Positions 1-12,992 are shown, counted from the first letter of the stretch. The stretch is 64,000 nt of DNA from Jiangella muralis (GCF_001270745.1 NZ_LFXL01000035.1:1-64000), one strand, 5' to 3'. Notes: generated from the sequence alone by a model not told the origin. Translations and numbers: made by a program.

Positions 1-58
1 ACACCGCCGGAGCACACCCACACGCGCCTCGACCCCGGTTGACAAGACCTACAGCCAG

Positions 59-865
59 CTAGTACGACCGCGCCGCCGCGACGTCGTCCAGGGTCCGGGC
101 CGTCGACCACAGGCTCTCGAACGCGATCTTCAGCGTCGCCGCCAGCGCCTCGTGCTGCACGACCAAGGTCGTCACCGAGCCGTCGCCCTCGGCGGAGTCG
201 GGCATGTTGAACGCCACCGAGCGGCCGTCGACGATGGTCAGCTTGAGCGGCAGCTCGCTGGTGAGCCTGATCTGCTCGCCCAGCGCCGCCCAGGTCCGCA
301 CCCGCTCGGTCATGACGGGGTCGTCCAGGATCGACGTCTCGTAGATGGACCGCTGGACGATGCCGGCCGGCACCGCGTCGGTCGACGGCGTCGACGCGCC
401 GAGGTAGGGCGGGTGGACGAACGTCAGCACCTCGTGCCGGGCGTCGGACCACAGCTGTTGCACGCGCTCGACGGCGTGCTCGCGGTCGCGCAGCACGTCG
501 ACGTAGTCGAACGGGTCGCCGTGCTCCTGGCCGCGCTGGAACAGCGACCGCAACTGCCCGGCGACGTCCGTCGATGCCTGTGTGAGCCGGTCGAGTTCGC
601 GCCGCCGGACCGCCAGCAGCAGCTCGGTGACGTGGTCGGGCGGCTGCGCGCGGTACCGGACCGCCTGACCGGGGACGTGCTGCACCAGCCCGCGCTCGGC
701 CAGTGTCGCCAGGACGTCGTAGGCGCGCTGCCGCGGGATGGACGCCATGCGCGCGATCTCCGCCGGGGTGGCGTCGCGCCGGCCGATGAGTGCGACGTAG
801 GCCCGCGCCTCGTACCTGGTCAGGCCGAGCTCGACCAGGGCGCCGACGTTCGCGGACGTGTCCAT
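59..865 (-). CDS. TrmB-family transcriptional regulator
   Basis: The 268-aa product starts with a winged helix (residues about 12-75) containing GLTRYEARAYVAL, PRQRAYDVL and GLVQHVPGQAVRYRA, the pattern of TrmB-type DNA-binding domains. A charged helical linker (about 78-110) and a C-terminal alpha/beta region (about 120-268) follow, where TrmB relatives bind a sugar or another effector. The ATG is at 863-865. The gene diverges from the secreted subtilase across 264 bases that contain a perfect palindrome, so it probably controls itself, the protease, or both. Family assignment is firm at the helix-turn-helix; ligand and target are inferred. Confidence 0.82.
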   Translation of the reverse strand: MDTSANVGALVELGLTRYEARAYVALIGRRDATPAEIARMASIPRQRAYDVLATLAERGLVQHVPGQAVRYRAQPPDHVTELLLAVRRRELDRLTQASTDVAGQLRSLFQRGQEHGDPFDYVDVLRDREHAVERVQQLWSDARHEVLTFVHPPYLGASTPSTDAVPAGIVQRSIYETSILDDPVMTERVRTWAALGEQIRLTSELPLKLTIVDGRSVAFNMPDSAEGDGSVTTLVVQHEALAATLKIAFESLWSTARTLDDVAAARSY

Positions 866-879
866 AGGCGCTCACCCTA

Positions 880-904
880 TTGTCACCATTGACAGTGGTG
901 ACAA
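880..904. promoter_or_regulatory. Perfect palindromic operator between regulator and protease
   Basis: TTGTCACCA (880-888) and TGGTGACAA (896-904) are perfect inverted arms around a 7-base centre that reads TTGACAG. The centre contains a consensus -35 hexamer pointing at the protease gene. The site lies 15 bases from the regulator start. It is a strong candidate for the TrmB-type operator; a further TTGTCACC half-site lies at 1019-1026. Confidence 0.7.
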
Positions 905-918
905 GTTTCGTCTAGTTT
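889..918 (+). promoter_or_regulatory. Candidate sigma-70-type promoter for the subtilase gene
   Basis: TTGACA (889-894) is followed after 18 bases by TAGTTT (913-918). The -35 lies inside the palindrome, so a bound regulator would occlude it. The resulting leader would be about 200 bases, which is long, so a second promoter nearer 1130 is possible. Confidence 0.45.
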
Positions 919-1129
919 CACCGGTTACCGGACACCTTGTGACACTGTGCGTCTCCGCACGTCATCCGTCCGGGAAACGCACGCTCCGTAGGAGGCCGGT
1001 GATGCCGACGCCAACGCGTTGTCACCGGCACCGCATCTCCTCCATCCCGTCAGCACGTACGCGTGTACCGCAGACCCGCCGCCACCACACCCCGGGATGG
1101 CCGGCGGGTTCGTCGTTGAAGGAGCCCGC

Positions 1130-5551
<4,422 letters not shown>

Positions 5552-5568
5552 CGGTCTGATCCGCAGTG

Positions 5569-5611
5569 ACGCCGGCGCGGCGGGCTCCCTCGGGGTCCGC
5601 CGCGCCGGCGT
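5569..5611. terminator. Strong hairpin between convergent subtilase and RIO kinase genes
   Basis: A perfect 15-bp stem (5569-5583 with 5597-5611) encloses a 13-base loop and is followed by TTGCGTTTG on the + strand. It lies 18 bases after the protease stop and 22 bases before the kinase stop, so it can end transcription from both sides. Confidence 0.8.
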
Positions 5612-5632
5612 TTGCGTTTGTGCCGCGCGTCG

Positions 5633-6577
5633 TCAGGCCAGGCGGGCGTCCCTGGCCAGGGCGTCACTGAGCTCGCCGACACGGGCCGGGTCGAGGCCGC
5701 GGGCGGTGAACCAGCCGCCGACGTTGCGGACGTCGCGGTCGAGGAACTCGCGGCCGTGCGGGTTGCCCACCACGTCCACGATCTGCGGCACGTCGATGAC
5801 CACCAGCCGGCCGTCCTGCACCAGCAGGTTGTACGCGGACAGGTCGCCGTGCGCGTACCCGGCCAGCGCCAGCACCGTCAGGTTTCCGGCGAGCTGTTCC
5901 CACAGGTCGTGCAGCTCGTCCGGGCCGGGCCGGAGCTGGGCCAGCCGCGGCGCCGCGCCCCCGTCGGCGTCGCCGATGAACTCCATCAGCAGTTCGGTGC
6001 CGACGATCTGCACCGGGTACGGGACGGCGACGCCGGCCGCCCACAGCGCCGTGAGCGCCGCGAACTCGGCGTGCGCCCACTGCCCGGCGACGGCCTCGCG
6101 GCCGAACGCGCTGCCCTTGGCCATGGCCCGGTTGACGCGGGACTCGCGGTCGCGGCGGCCCTCGCGGTAGCCGTCGTCGCGGTGGAACATGCGGTGCTTC
6201 GGGTCGCGGTACCGCTTGGCCGCCATCAGCGTGGCTCGTCCCGTGTCGGGGACCGAGCGCTCCAGCAGGAAGACGTCGGCCTCCTTGCCGGTCTTCAGGA
6301 TGCCCAGCTCGGTGTCGACGGCGCCGAGCTCCGTGACGACCCAGTCCGGGTACGGCCGCGGCCCGCGCTGACCCGCGGTGGAGTCGTCCCAGGTGGTCCA
6401 CCGATCCCCGTACGGCGGGTCGTCGGTGACCGCTTCCTCGCCGGGCGGGGTGAGCCCGTACTTCGCGGCATACTCCGCGAACACGTTGGGGCCGCGGTCG
6501 GCGATGTAGGCGCGGTCCTCACGGGTGCGGGCGCGGCCGCGGGAGCGCATGGGCTGGAACTGATCGTGGTTCGGCAC
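5633..6577 (-). CDS. RIO1-like atypical serine/threonine kinase
   Basis: The 314-aa protein has the RIO kinase marks: a glycine-poor nucleotide loop LKTGKEADVF (95-103), a lysine in MAAKRYR (about 121), the catalytic HGDLSAYN (243-250) and the metal-binding IDVPQ (261-265). RIO kinases act as ATPases or kinases; in bacteria their substrates are largely unknown. The start is GTG 6577, supported by AGGAG nine bases upstream; ATG 6550 has no visible SD. That SD and start codon are both buried in a hairpin, behind a 24-codon leader ORF, which suggests translational control. It is convergent with the protease. Confidence 0.88.
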   Translation of the reverse strand: MPNHDQFQPMRSRGRARTREDRAYIADRGPNVFAEYAAKYGLTPPGEEAVTDDPPYGDRWTTWDDSTAGQRGPRPYPDWVVTELGAVDTELGILKTGKEADVFLLERSVPDTGRATLMAAKRYRDPKHRMFHRDDGYREGRRDRESRVNRAMAKGSAFGREAVAGQWAHAEFAALTALWAAGVAVPYPVQIVGTELLMEFIGDADGGAAPRLAQLRPGPDELHDLWEQLAGNLTVLALAGYAHGDLSAYNLLVQDGRLVVIDVPQIVDVVGNPHGREFLDRDVRNVGGWFTARGLDPARVGELSDALARDARLA

Positions 6578-6615
6578 TGCGGTGGTCTCCTGACGAGGAG
6601 GTCCCCACCGCGGTG
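6575..6615 (-). promoter_or_regulatory. Hairpin that buries the SD and start codon of the RIO kinase
   Basis: On the minus strand, 6615-6605 pairs with 6585-6575 (10 of 11 bp) and 6600-6596 (CTCCT) pairs with 6591-6587 (AGGAG), leaving a 4-base loop. The paired bases include the SD and the GTG start. The stop codon of the leader ORF (6626-6628) lies 10 bases before the foot of the stem, so a terminating ribosome would disturb it. Confidence 0.6.
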
Positions 6616-6625
6616 TTCGCTCGGG

Positions 6626-6700
6626 TCAGGCGGTGGGAACGGCGAAGTGAGGGCCTTCTGGCGCGCAAGCGACAGCGCGCCGCCTCGAGTGGGCAGCCAT
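6626..6700 (-). CDS. 24-aa leader peptide upstream of the RIO kinase
   Basis: ATG 6700 is preceded by GGGAGG at an 8-base spacing, a better SD than many genes here. The peptide runs MAAHSRRRAV to PHFAVPTA and ends in TGA. It is followed at once by the SD-hiding hairpin of the kinase gene. The arrangement looks like a translational attenuator. I know no named family for it. The remaining stretch 6701-6923 shows no gene; it holds one small hairpin (CCGGGT/ACCCGG). Confidence 0.5.
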   Translation of the reverse strand: MAAHSRRRAVACAPEGPHFAVPTA

Positions 6701-6923
6701 CGGACACGCCTCCCTTCGCCTCGCCGGGTCAGTGCACCCGGACATCCGTACCGTCCAGCCAACCGTTTCTCCGGCCCCCTGCGCAACCGAATTTCGCGCG
6801 GCTCCCCGTCGGCGGCGTCCCCATCCGCGGCAGGACCGGCCTGGCAGCGGTACAGCGGCCGAGCGCGGGTGACGTGCCGCCGCGGCTCGCGAACCGGTCT
6901 GTGCCGGCGCATGGCGGGCCGTC

Positions 6924-7988
6924 TCACCGGTCCCAGCTGGCTGGCAGCACGAGCCCGGTCCGGCGTGGCGACGGCCAGTCGGCCGGCTCGGGCTCCACCG
7001 CGCCGACCCTCGGCACCTGCTTCCACCAGCGGACCGGCACCTCGCGCCGAGCGTTGTCGCGGAGCAGGGCGGCAAAGCGGGCCGCCAACTCGGCGCGATC
7101 GTGCCAGGCCAGGTCCCAACCGAACCGGACCACGTCGAGTCCCAGCTGCCGCAGCCGCCACTCACGTTCGCCCTGCAGCGCCACGATCCGCGACGCGTCA
7201 GACCGGTCGTCATACTTCAGAGCGCCGTCGGCCTCGAACACGGCGCCGTGGAAGGGCCACAGCCCGTCGACCCGGTACTCGGGGCCATCGGCGCCTACCC
7301 ACGCGTTGCATACCGGCAGTGGCAGGTCGTACTGCAGGCAGGTGAACCTGCCGAGCGTCTCCAGCGGCGACTCCGCCCACGCGTCGGCGTATCGCGCCAC
7401 CCACCTTGCTCGTCGCACGCCGGGCCAGTGCTCCATGTGCTCGATCGCTCCGGGCAGATCGGCGCCCACGGCCGCGGCCGCGTCCGCGGCGACGAGCGCG
7501 GGCAGGATCGGCCCAGTACGGGCGAGGTCGGCCACCGCCCACGCCCGGCTCACGACCTGCACACCGGCGACGCGACGGGCATGGCGCAGCGGGAGTGCAA
7601 CGGCGCGCAGGTCGCCGAAGGGCGTGTTCCGCACCGAGTGGCCTGCGTCGACAGGGCGGACAGCGCTGTGGCGCGAGGGCGGCCGTCCGATGGCTGGCAG
7701 CCGCCACGTGGCCGCGGCCGACCACCCGGACAGGAAGGAGGACGGACCGCAGTAGCCCGCGAACGCACGCGCGCCGAGCCGGAACTCGTCCCACTCGTCC
7801 ACCGCAACTGAGGTCGTCGCGGCGAAACAGCCGGGCATCAGCAAGGTCAGCAGGCCGGCCGTGCAGAGCCGGTGGAGCCGCCGCGGATCGATCCCCGCGG
7901 CCCGCGCGACGGCGACCGTCACCACACCATGCTCACGCGCAATGAGCTCGGCGATGTCGTCGGGAAGTCGGCACGGTCGTCCAGGCAT
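6924..7988 (-). CDS. AbiEi-type N-terminal domain fused to a DUF559/Vsr-like nuclease domain
   Basis: The 354-aa protein opens with a winged-helix segment (about 8-55: DDIAELIAREHGVVTVAVAR..GIDPRRLHRL) like that of AbiEi-type antitoxins. Its C-terminal third carries VDGLWPFHGAVFEADGALKY, then a REWRLRQLGLDVVRF helix-strand, the layout of DUF559/Vsr-like endonuclease folds. Such proteins are common as single genes in actinomycetes; their role is unknown. No AbiEii toxin gene lies beside it, so a complete type IV toxin-antitoxin pair is not present. Nuclease activity is inferred from fold only. Confidence 0.7.
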   Translation of the reverse strand: MPGRPCRLPDDIAELIAREHGVVTVAVARAAGIDPRRLHRLCTAGLLTLLMPGCFAATTSVAVDEWDEFRLGARAFAGYCGPSSFLSGWSAAATWRLPAIGRPPSRHSAVRPVDAGHSVRNTPFGDLRAVALPLRHARRVAGVQVVSRAWAVADLARTGPILPALVAADAAAAVGADLPGAIEHMEHWPGVRRARWVARYADAWAESPLETLGRFTCLQYDLPLPVCNAWVGADGPEYRVDGLWPFHGAVFEADGALKYDDRSDASRIVALQGEREWRLRQLGLDVVRFGWDLAWHDRAELAARFAALLRDNARREVPVRWWKQVPRVGAVEPEPADWPSPRRTGLVLPASWDR

Positions 7989-8098
7989 TCGCCCAGCCTC
8001 GTCATCGATACGTCCGCACGACAGGGCATGGGGCCGATTTGTGGACGATCACCGAGATTCGGCTGCCCTGTGGATATCGGCAGACCTCACCCGGCCGA

Positions 8099-8176
8099 GG
8101 TACACCTCACTCGCGTGGAGACCGCATGACGAGCCGTTCCCGGGCCCAACCGGTCTTCAGACGAGTGAGGTGTGCC
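8099..8176. repeat. Long-loop inverted repeat downstream of purE
   Basis: GGTACACCTCACTCG (8099-8113) and CGAGTGAGGTGTGCC (8162-8176) match in 14 of 15 positions as inverted arms around 48 bases. It lies 3' of purE and may end transcription. The rest of 7989-8199 shows nothing else convincing. Confidence 0.4.
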
Positions 8177-8199
8177 GGGCGCGGGTGAAGTCGGCCGGG

Positions 8200-8748
8200 T
8201 CAGGAGTCGGAGCCGGACGAGAGGCGGTCCCGCAGCGCGGCGCCCTTCGCCGTCGCCGCCTCCTCCAGCGCCACCCGGAAGTCGTCCAGGCGGGCGCGCA
8301 CCACCGGGTCGGCCGCGCCGAGGATGCGGGCGGCCAGCAGGCCGGCGTTGCGGGCGCCGCCCACCGAGACGGTCGCCACCGGCACGCCGGCCGGCATCTG
8401 GACGATCGACAGCAGGGAGTCCATGCCGTCCAGGTACTTCAGCGGCACCGGAACGCCCACCACCGGCAGCGACGTCACCGACGCGAGCATGCCGGGCAGG
8501 TGGGCGGCCCCGCCGGCGCCGGCGATCAAGACCCGCAGCCCGCGGCCGGCCGCGTCCGAACCGTAGGCGAGCATTGCCTGCGGCATGCGGTGCGCCGACA
8601 CGACGCCCACCTCGTGCGGCACGGCCAGCTCGTCCAGCGCCTCGGCGGCGGCGGACATCACCGGCCAGTCCGAGTCGGAGCCCATGACGATGCCGACCAG
8701 CGGCGCACCGGAACCGCGCGCCGTCACCAGACCGGAAACCTCACTCAT
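8200..8748 (-). CDS. purE: N5-carboxyaminoimidazole ribonucleotide mutase
   Basis: The 182-aa class I PurE converts N5-CAIR to CAIR in purine synthesis. It shows [13 protein letters not shown], the SAHR motif with the catalytic His, [10 protein letters not shown] and [16 protein letters not shown] in the usual order. A short extra N-terminus (about 15 aa) precedes the core. Its ATG overlaps the end of purK by 8 bases, so the two are one transcript and probably translationally coupled. In the actinobacterial synteny it sits next to purK and a GtrA protein, as here. Confidence 0.96.
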   Translation of the reverse strand: MSEVSGLVTARGSGAPLVGIVMGSDSDWPVMSAAAEALDELAVPHEVGVVSAHRMPQAMLAYGSDAAGRGLRVLIAGAGGAAHLPGMLASVTSLPVVGVPVPLKYLDGMDSLLSIVQMPAGVPVATVSVGGARNAGLLAARILGAADPVVRARLDDFRVALEEAATAKGAALRDRLSSGSDS

Positions 8749-9898
8749 CGATGATCCCTCGGATGTAGTCGGCGGCGTGCCAGGCCCGTTCCCGCAGCGA
8801 CTCGAGGCCGGCGCCGTACGCCGTGACGTGGCCGACCTTCCGGCCCGGCCGCACGCCCTTGCCGTACCAGTGCACCTTCAGTTCCGGGTCGCGCGCCATG
8901 ATGTGGCGGTACGTCGAGTACACCTCGGGGAGGTCGCCGCCGAGCAGGTTGACCATGACGGTGTACGGCGCCCGCGCGGCCGGCGAGCCGAGCGGGAGGT
9001 CGAGGACGGCCCGCAGGTGGTTCTCGAACTGGCTGGTGACGGCGCCGTCGATGGTCCAATGCCCGGAGTTGTGCGGCCGCATCGCCAGCTCGTTGACCAG
9101 CAGCCGGCCGTCCGTCGTCTCGAACAGCTCGACCGCCAGCACCCCCACCACGTCCAGCGCCGACGCCACAGTCAGCGCGAGCCGCTGCGCCTCCACCGCG
9201 AGCGACGGGGACAGCCCCGGCGCCGGCGCGACCACCTCGACGCAGATGCCGTCGCGCTGCACCGACTCGACGACGGGGTACGCGACGGCCTGGCCGTGCG
9301 GCGAGCGGGCGACGACGGCGGACAGCTCGCGCGCGAAGTCGACCCGCTCCTCCGCCAGCACCGGGACGCCGGCCCGGAACGGCTCCTCGACGATCTCGGC
9401 CGGCGTCGACGGCGTGACCAGCCAGACGCCCTTGCCGTCGTACCCGCCGCGCGTCGTCTTCAGCACGACGTCGCCGCCGGCGGACGCGGCGAACGGTGCC
9501 ACCTCGGCCGGCGACGCCACGATCGCCCACCGCGGGCACGGCACGCCCAGCGCCGTCAGCCGCGACCGCATGACGCCCTTGTCCTGAGCGTGCAGCAGCG
9601 CCGCCGACCCGGGCCGCACCAGCACGCCATCGGCCTCCAGCGCTTTCAGCCACGCGGGCGGCACCTGCTCGTGGTCGAACGTCAGGACGTCGCACCCGGC
9701 GGCGAACGCGCGGAGGTCGGCCAGCGCCTTCTCGTCGCCGATGACGGGGTCGTTGACCACCTGCGCCGCCGACTCGTCCGGCGCCGCTGCCAGCACCTTC
9801 AGGCGGACGCCGAGGGCCACCGCCGCCGGCTGGGTCATCCGGGCCAGCTGGCCCCCGCCGACCATGCCCACCACGGGCCACGTCGCATCATCACCCAC
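8741..9898 (-). CDS. purK: 5-(carboxyamino)imidazole ribonucleotide synthase
   Basis: PurK makes N5-CAIR from AIR, ATP and bicarbonate. It is an ATP-grasp enzyme with [12 protein letters not shown] at the N-terminus, [14 protein letters not shown] in the ATP-binding part, and the [17 protein letters not shown] core motif. I place the start at GTG 9898 (385 aa), where the family's usual N-terminus begins; the open frame continues to 9979. TACGCT on the minus strand (9912-9907) is 8 bases upstream, so a leaderless message is possible. It overlaps purE by 8 bases and diverges from gtrA. Confidence 0.94.
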   Translation of the reverse strand: MGDDATWPVVGMVGGGQLARMTQPAAVALGVRLKVLAAAPDESAAQVVNDPVIGDEKALADLRAFAAGCDVLTFDHEQVPPAWLKALEADGVLVRPGSAALLHAQDKGVMRSRLTALGVPCPRWAIVASPAEVAPFAASAGGDVVLKTTRGGYDGKGVWLVTPSTPAEIVEEPFRAGVPVLAEERVDFARELSAVVARSPHGQAVAYPVVESVQRDGICVEVVAPAPGLSPSLAVEAQRLALTVASALDVVGVLAVELFETTDGRLLVNELAMRPHNSGHWTIDGAVTSQFENHLRAVLDLPLGSPAARAPYTVMVNLLGGDLPEVYSTYRHIMARDPELKVHWYGKGVRPGRKVGHVTAYGAGLESLRERAWHAADYIRGIIDE

Positions 9899-10014
9899 GG
9901 GCCACGAGCGTACGGCACCCGTCGTCCCGGCCGCCCCGGCCTCGCGCTGAGACGAACGATCACGATCTGACCTGCGCAAACCCGACGGGATATCCCTATC
10001 CGGGCGTTGTGCCT

Positions 10015-10020
10015 TACCCT
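10015..10020 (+). promoter_or_regulatory. -10 element of a probable leaderless gtrA mRNA
   Basis: TACCCT ends 6 bases before the GTG start at 10027, the spacing expected if transcription begins at or next to the start codon. No SD is present. Confidence 0.55.
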
Positions 10021-10026
10021 GGGCGC

Positions 10027-10545
10027 GTGCTGGATACCGCGCCGCCGAAGCGCCGCGCCCCGCGACTGCCGGGCGCGGTGTCGCGACTCTGGTACGGACT
10101 TCACCACCTCGTCCGCGAGGCGGCCAAGTTCGCCACCGTCGGCGGTGTCGGCTTCGTCGTCGACCTCGCGATCTTCAACGCGCTGCTCTTCTGGGGCGCG
10201 GACGGCATCGGGCCGCTGCACGACTCCCCGCTCTGGGCCAAGACCATCGCCGTCGTCGGCGCCACGTCCGTCACGTACACCGGGAACCGGCTGTGGACGT
10301 TCCGGCACCGCGCCCGCACCGGGCTGGCCCGCGAGTACACGCTGTTCTTCGTGCTCAACGGCATCGGCCTGGGCATCGCGCTGGCCTGCCTCGGGTTCTC
10401 GCGCTACGTGCTGGGGCTGTCCGGCCCGCTGGCCGACAACATCGCCGCCAACGTGGTCGGGCTGCTGCTCGGCACGCTGTTCCGGTTCTGGTCGTATCGC
10501 ACCTGGGTCTTCCCGGCGCACCGGGTTCAGGAGCAGGTCACCTAG
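10027..10545 (+). CDS. GtrA-family polytopic membrane protein
   Basis: The 172-aa protein has four membrane segments: AAKFATVGGVGFVVDLAIFNALLF, IAVVGATSVTYTGNRLW, FFVLNGIGLGIALACL and IAANVVGLLLGTLFRFW. This is the GtrA fold, linked to flipping or transfer of lipid-linked sugars for envelope polysaccharides. GTG 10027 follows a -10 hexamer directly. Its stop codon (TAG 10543-10545) abuts the stop of the convergent HMG-CoA lyase gene with no base between. A gtrA gene next to purK is usual in actinobacteria. Substrate unknown. Confidence 0.9.
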   Translation: MLDTAPPKRRAPRLPGAVSRLWYGLHHLVREAAKFATVGGVGFVVDLAIFNALLFWGADGIGPLHDSPLWAKTIAVVGATSVTYTGNRLWTFRHRARTGLAREYTLFFVLNGIGLGIALACLGFSRYVLGLSGPLADNIAANVVGLLLGTLFRFWSYRTWVFPAHRVQEQVT

Positions 10546-11445
10546 TCAGCGGACGGCCGGGCCGGCCCGCAGCACCTGGGAGTCCAGCTTGCGCCCGACC
10601 AGCCGCTCGGCCAGCCCGGCCACCTCGATCAGGGCCGGCAGGTCGACCCCGGTGTCGATGCCCATGTCCTCGAGCAGGTACACCAGTTCCTCGGTGGCGA
10701 TGTTCCCGGACGCGCCGGGGGCGTAGGGGCAGCCGCCCAGGCCGCCGACCGAGGCGTCGAAATCGGTGACGCCCAGTTGCAGCGCCGCGTAGACGTTGGC
10801 CAGGCCGGTGCCGCGGGTGTTGTGGAAGTGCAGGCCCAGCGGCAGCGACGGGTGCGCGGCCCGGGTCTCCTCCACCAGCCGGGTCACCCGCGGGGGCGTC
10901 GCCATACCGGTGGTGTCGCCGTAGGCCAGGGAGTCCACCCCGGCCAGAATCCCGGACGAGACCACGGAGAGCACCCGCGAGACGGGCACATCGCCCTCGT
11001 ACGGGCAGCCCCACGCGGTCGACACGATCAGCTGCAGCGTCCCACCCGCGGCGTGCACCAGCTCGGACAGGGCCGGCAGGTCGGCCAAGGACTCGGCCGT
11101 CGTCCGGTTGATGTTGCGCCGGTTGTGCGTGTCGGACGCCGACACGACGACCTCGAGCTCGGTGAACCCGGCGGCCAGCGCCCGCTCGGCGCCGCGCACG
11201 TTCGGGACGAGCGCCGAGTACCGGATGTCGGGCGAACGGCGGACCCGCGACCACACCTCGTCGGCGTCGGCCATCTGCGGGATCGCCTTCGGGTGGACGA
11301 ACGACACCGCCTCGATGCGCCGCAGGCCGGTGCGCCCGAGCGCGTCGATCAGTTCGACCTTCGCGTCGGCCGGGACCGGGTCCTCGTTCTGCAGGCCGTC
11401 GCGCGGGCCGACCTCGCGGACACTCACGCTGGAGGGGAACGTCAT
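10546..11445 (-). CDS. mvaB: Hydroxymethylglutaryl-CoA lyase
   Basis: The 299-aa TIM-barrel enzyme splits HMG-CoA into acetyl-CoA and acetoacetate, the last step of leucine breakdown. It has VREVGPRDGLQNE at the N-terminus, metal-binding LHFHNTRGTGLAN, and the family signature GLGGCPYAPGASGNIATE with the active cysteine. ATG 11445 is chosen because AGGTGAG precedes it and it follows the upstream TGA by one base. It forms an operon with the enoyl-CoA hydratase gene, which fits the preceding pathway step. It is tail-to-tail with gtrA. Confidence 0.93.
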   Translation of the reverse strand: MTFPSSVSVREVGPRDGLQNEDPVPADAKVELIDALGRTGLRRIEAVSFVHPKAIPQMADADEVWSRVRRSPDIRYSALVPNVRGAERALAAGFTELEVVVSASDTHNRRNINRTTAESLADLPALSELVHAAGGTLQLIVSTAWGCPYEGDVPVSRVLSVVSSGILAGVDSLAYGDTTGMATPPRVTRLVEETRAAHPSLPLGLHFHNTRGTGLANVYAALQLGVTDFDASVGGLGGCPYAPGASGNIATEELVYLLEDMGIDTGVDLPALIEVAGLAERLVGRKLDSQVLRAGPAVR

Positions 11446-11446
11446 G

Positions 11447-12232
11447 TCACTCACCTGGCCAATCCGGACGTCGCTTCTCATTGAACGCCGCGACGCCCTC
11501 CGTTCTATCCCGGCTGAACGCGGTGGCCCGCCAGGCGGCGTCCTCGATGTCGAGCCCGGCCGCGAGCGGCGCGTCGAAACCCTGCCGCATGGCCCGCTTG
11601 GCGTTGCGCACCCCGACGGGGGAATGGGCGGCGATCGACGACCCCAGCGACAGCGCCTCGGCCCGGGCCGAGCCGGCCGGCACCAGGCGGTCCACCAGCC
11701 CCAGGCGGTGAGCCTCGGCGGCGTCGAGCCGGCGCGCGGTGAAGATGAGGTCAGCGGCGCGGCTCCAGCCCAGCCGCCGGGTCAGCAGCTGGGTGCCGCC
11801 GCCGCCCGGGATGACGCCGACGGACACCTCGGGCAGCCCGAGGACGGCGGACTCGTCGGCCACGATCAGGTCGCACGACAGCGCCAGCTCCAGCCCGCCG
11901 CCCAGCGCGTACCCGTGCACGCCGGCAACGACCGGCACCGGCAGCTCCAGCAGCTCGGTGAACATCGCCCGGAACACCAGCCGCTGCGCCCGCAGGCCGT
12001 CGTCGTCGATGGAGTTGCGCTCCTTGAGGTCGGCGCCGACGCAGAACGCCTTGGGCGCCGACGACGTCAGGACGACGGCGCGGACGGCGGGGTCGGCGGC
12101 CACCTCGCGGACGGTCGCGATGAGCTGCCGCGCGTGGTCGGTGGAGATGGCGTTGTGCGCCTCGGGCCGGTCGAGGACCAGCTCCGTGACACCCGGGACG
12201 TCATCGTGCCGGTTGATCGTCACACTGCCCAT
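11447..12232 (-). CDS. Enoyl-CoA hydratase/isomerase family, probably methylglutaconyl-CoA hydratase
   Basis: This 261-aa crotonase has the oxyanion-hole segments FCVGADLKER (about 63-72) and YALGGGLELAL plus the acid/base region LPEVSVGVIPGGGGTQ with a glutamate in the usual place. The GADLKER form is typical of AUH-type methylglutaconyl-CoA hydratases. Together with the downstream HMG-CoA lyase in the same operon this supports a role in leucine degradation, but crotonase specificity cannot be proved from motifs. TAGGGT sits 6 bases before the ATG, so the mRNA is probably leaderless. Confidence 0.82.
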   Translation of the reverse strand: MGSVTINRHDDVPGVTELVLDRPEAHNAISTDHARQLIATVREVAADPAVRAVVLTSSAPKAFCVGADLKERNSIDDDGLRAQRLVFRAMFTELLELPVPVVAGVHGYALGGGLELALSCDLIVADESAVLGLPEVSVGVIPGGGGTQLLTRRLGWSRAADLIFTARRLDAAEAHRLGLVDRLVPAGSARAEALSLGSSIAAHSPVGVRNAKRAMRQGFDAPLAAGLDIEDAAWRATAFSRDRTEGVAAFNEKRRPDWPGE

Positions 12233-12238
12233 GCCGAG

Positions 12239-12244
12239 ACCCTA
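12239..12244 (-). promoter_or_regulatory. -10 element of a probable leaderless hydratase-lyase mRNA
   Basis: On the minus strand TAGGGT ends 6 bases before the ATG at 12232. There is no SD in front of that start. Confidence 0.55.
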
Positions 12245-12262
12245 CCGGCCCGCGACTGCGGC

Positions 12263-12985
12263 TCAGTCGCCCAGCCGGGACCGCAGGGCCGCCAGTTCCT
12301 TGGCCGCCTCGGAGAGGTCCTTCGCGGTGTCGATGGCCCGCCAGTAGGTCTCGATCGGGTACCCGGCCAGCAGCCGCTGCTTGGCCAGCGACGGGAACGT
12401 GGTGCGCTCGTGGTCGCCGACGTCGGGCAGGAGGTCGAGGATGCGCGGCGAGAACACGTACACCCCGCCATTGATGGGGTACGGCGACGGCGGCGACTCG
12501 ACGAAGTCGGTGACGCGGCCCAGCTCGTCCAGCTCGACGACGCCCCACGGCAGGCGTGGGCGGGCGAGCGCGATGGTGGCGACGGCCTGCCGCTCGAGGT
12601 GGTACGCCGTCATGGCGCGGAGGTCGAACCGGGTCCAGATGTCGCCGTTGAGCGCGTACCAGCCGTCATCGGGCGCGGGCAGCTCCTTGCCGGCGTACTT
12701 CAGCCCGCCGCCGCGGCCCAGCGGTTCCTCCTCGACGACCGTGCGCACGCGCACCGGCAGCTCGCGGGAGTCGAGGTGCGCCAGCAGCACCTCACTCAGG
12801 TGCCCCGCCGACACGACGACGTCGGTGACGCCGGCCTCGGCCAGCCAGTCCAGCTGGTGGTCGATGATGCACCGGCCCGCGATCTCGATCATCACCTTCG
12901 GGACGGTGTCGGTGTACGGCTTGAGCCGCGATCCCTGCCCGCCGGCGAGGATCACCGCCTGCCGCACGGTCGCTCCGGTCGTCAT
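12263..12985 (-). CDS. Nucleotidyltransferase of the sugar-1-phosphate (NDP-sugar pyrophosphorylase) family
   Basis: The 240-aa protein starts with the nucleotide-binding signature VILAGGQGSRLKPYTD and continues VPKVMIEIAGRCIIDHQ, with LGRGGGLKYAG, YALNGDIWTRFD (metal aspartate) and a C-terminal YWRAIDTAKDL, as in short mannose-1-phosphate guanylyltransferase-like enzymes. It lacks the left-handed beta-helix extension of long forms. It would activate a sugar phosphate, for surface polysaccharide or another glycan; the sugar is not identifiable. TAGGGT stands 7 bases before the ATG, so it is probably transcribed leaderless and separately from the gene at 13.0 kb. Confidence 0.85.
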   Translation of the reverse strand: MTTGATVRQAVILAGGQGSRLKPYTDTVPKVMIEIAGRCIIDHQLDWLAEAGVTDVVVSAGHLSEVLLAHLDSRELPVRVRTVVEEEPLGRGGGLKYAGKELPAPDDGWYALNGDIWTRFDLRAMTAYHLERQAVATIALARPRLPWGVVELDELGRVTDFVESPPSPYPINGGVYVFSPRILDLLPDVGDHERTTFPSLAKQRLLAGYPIETYWRAIDTAKDLSEAAKELAALRSRLGD

Positions 12986-12992
12986 GCGCCGG

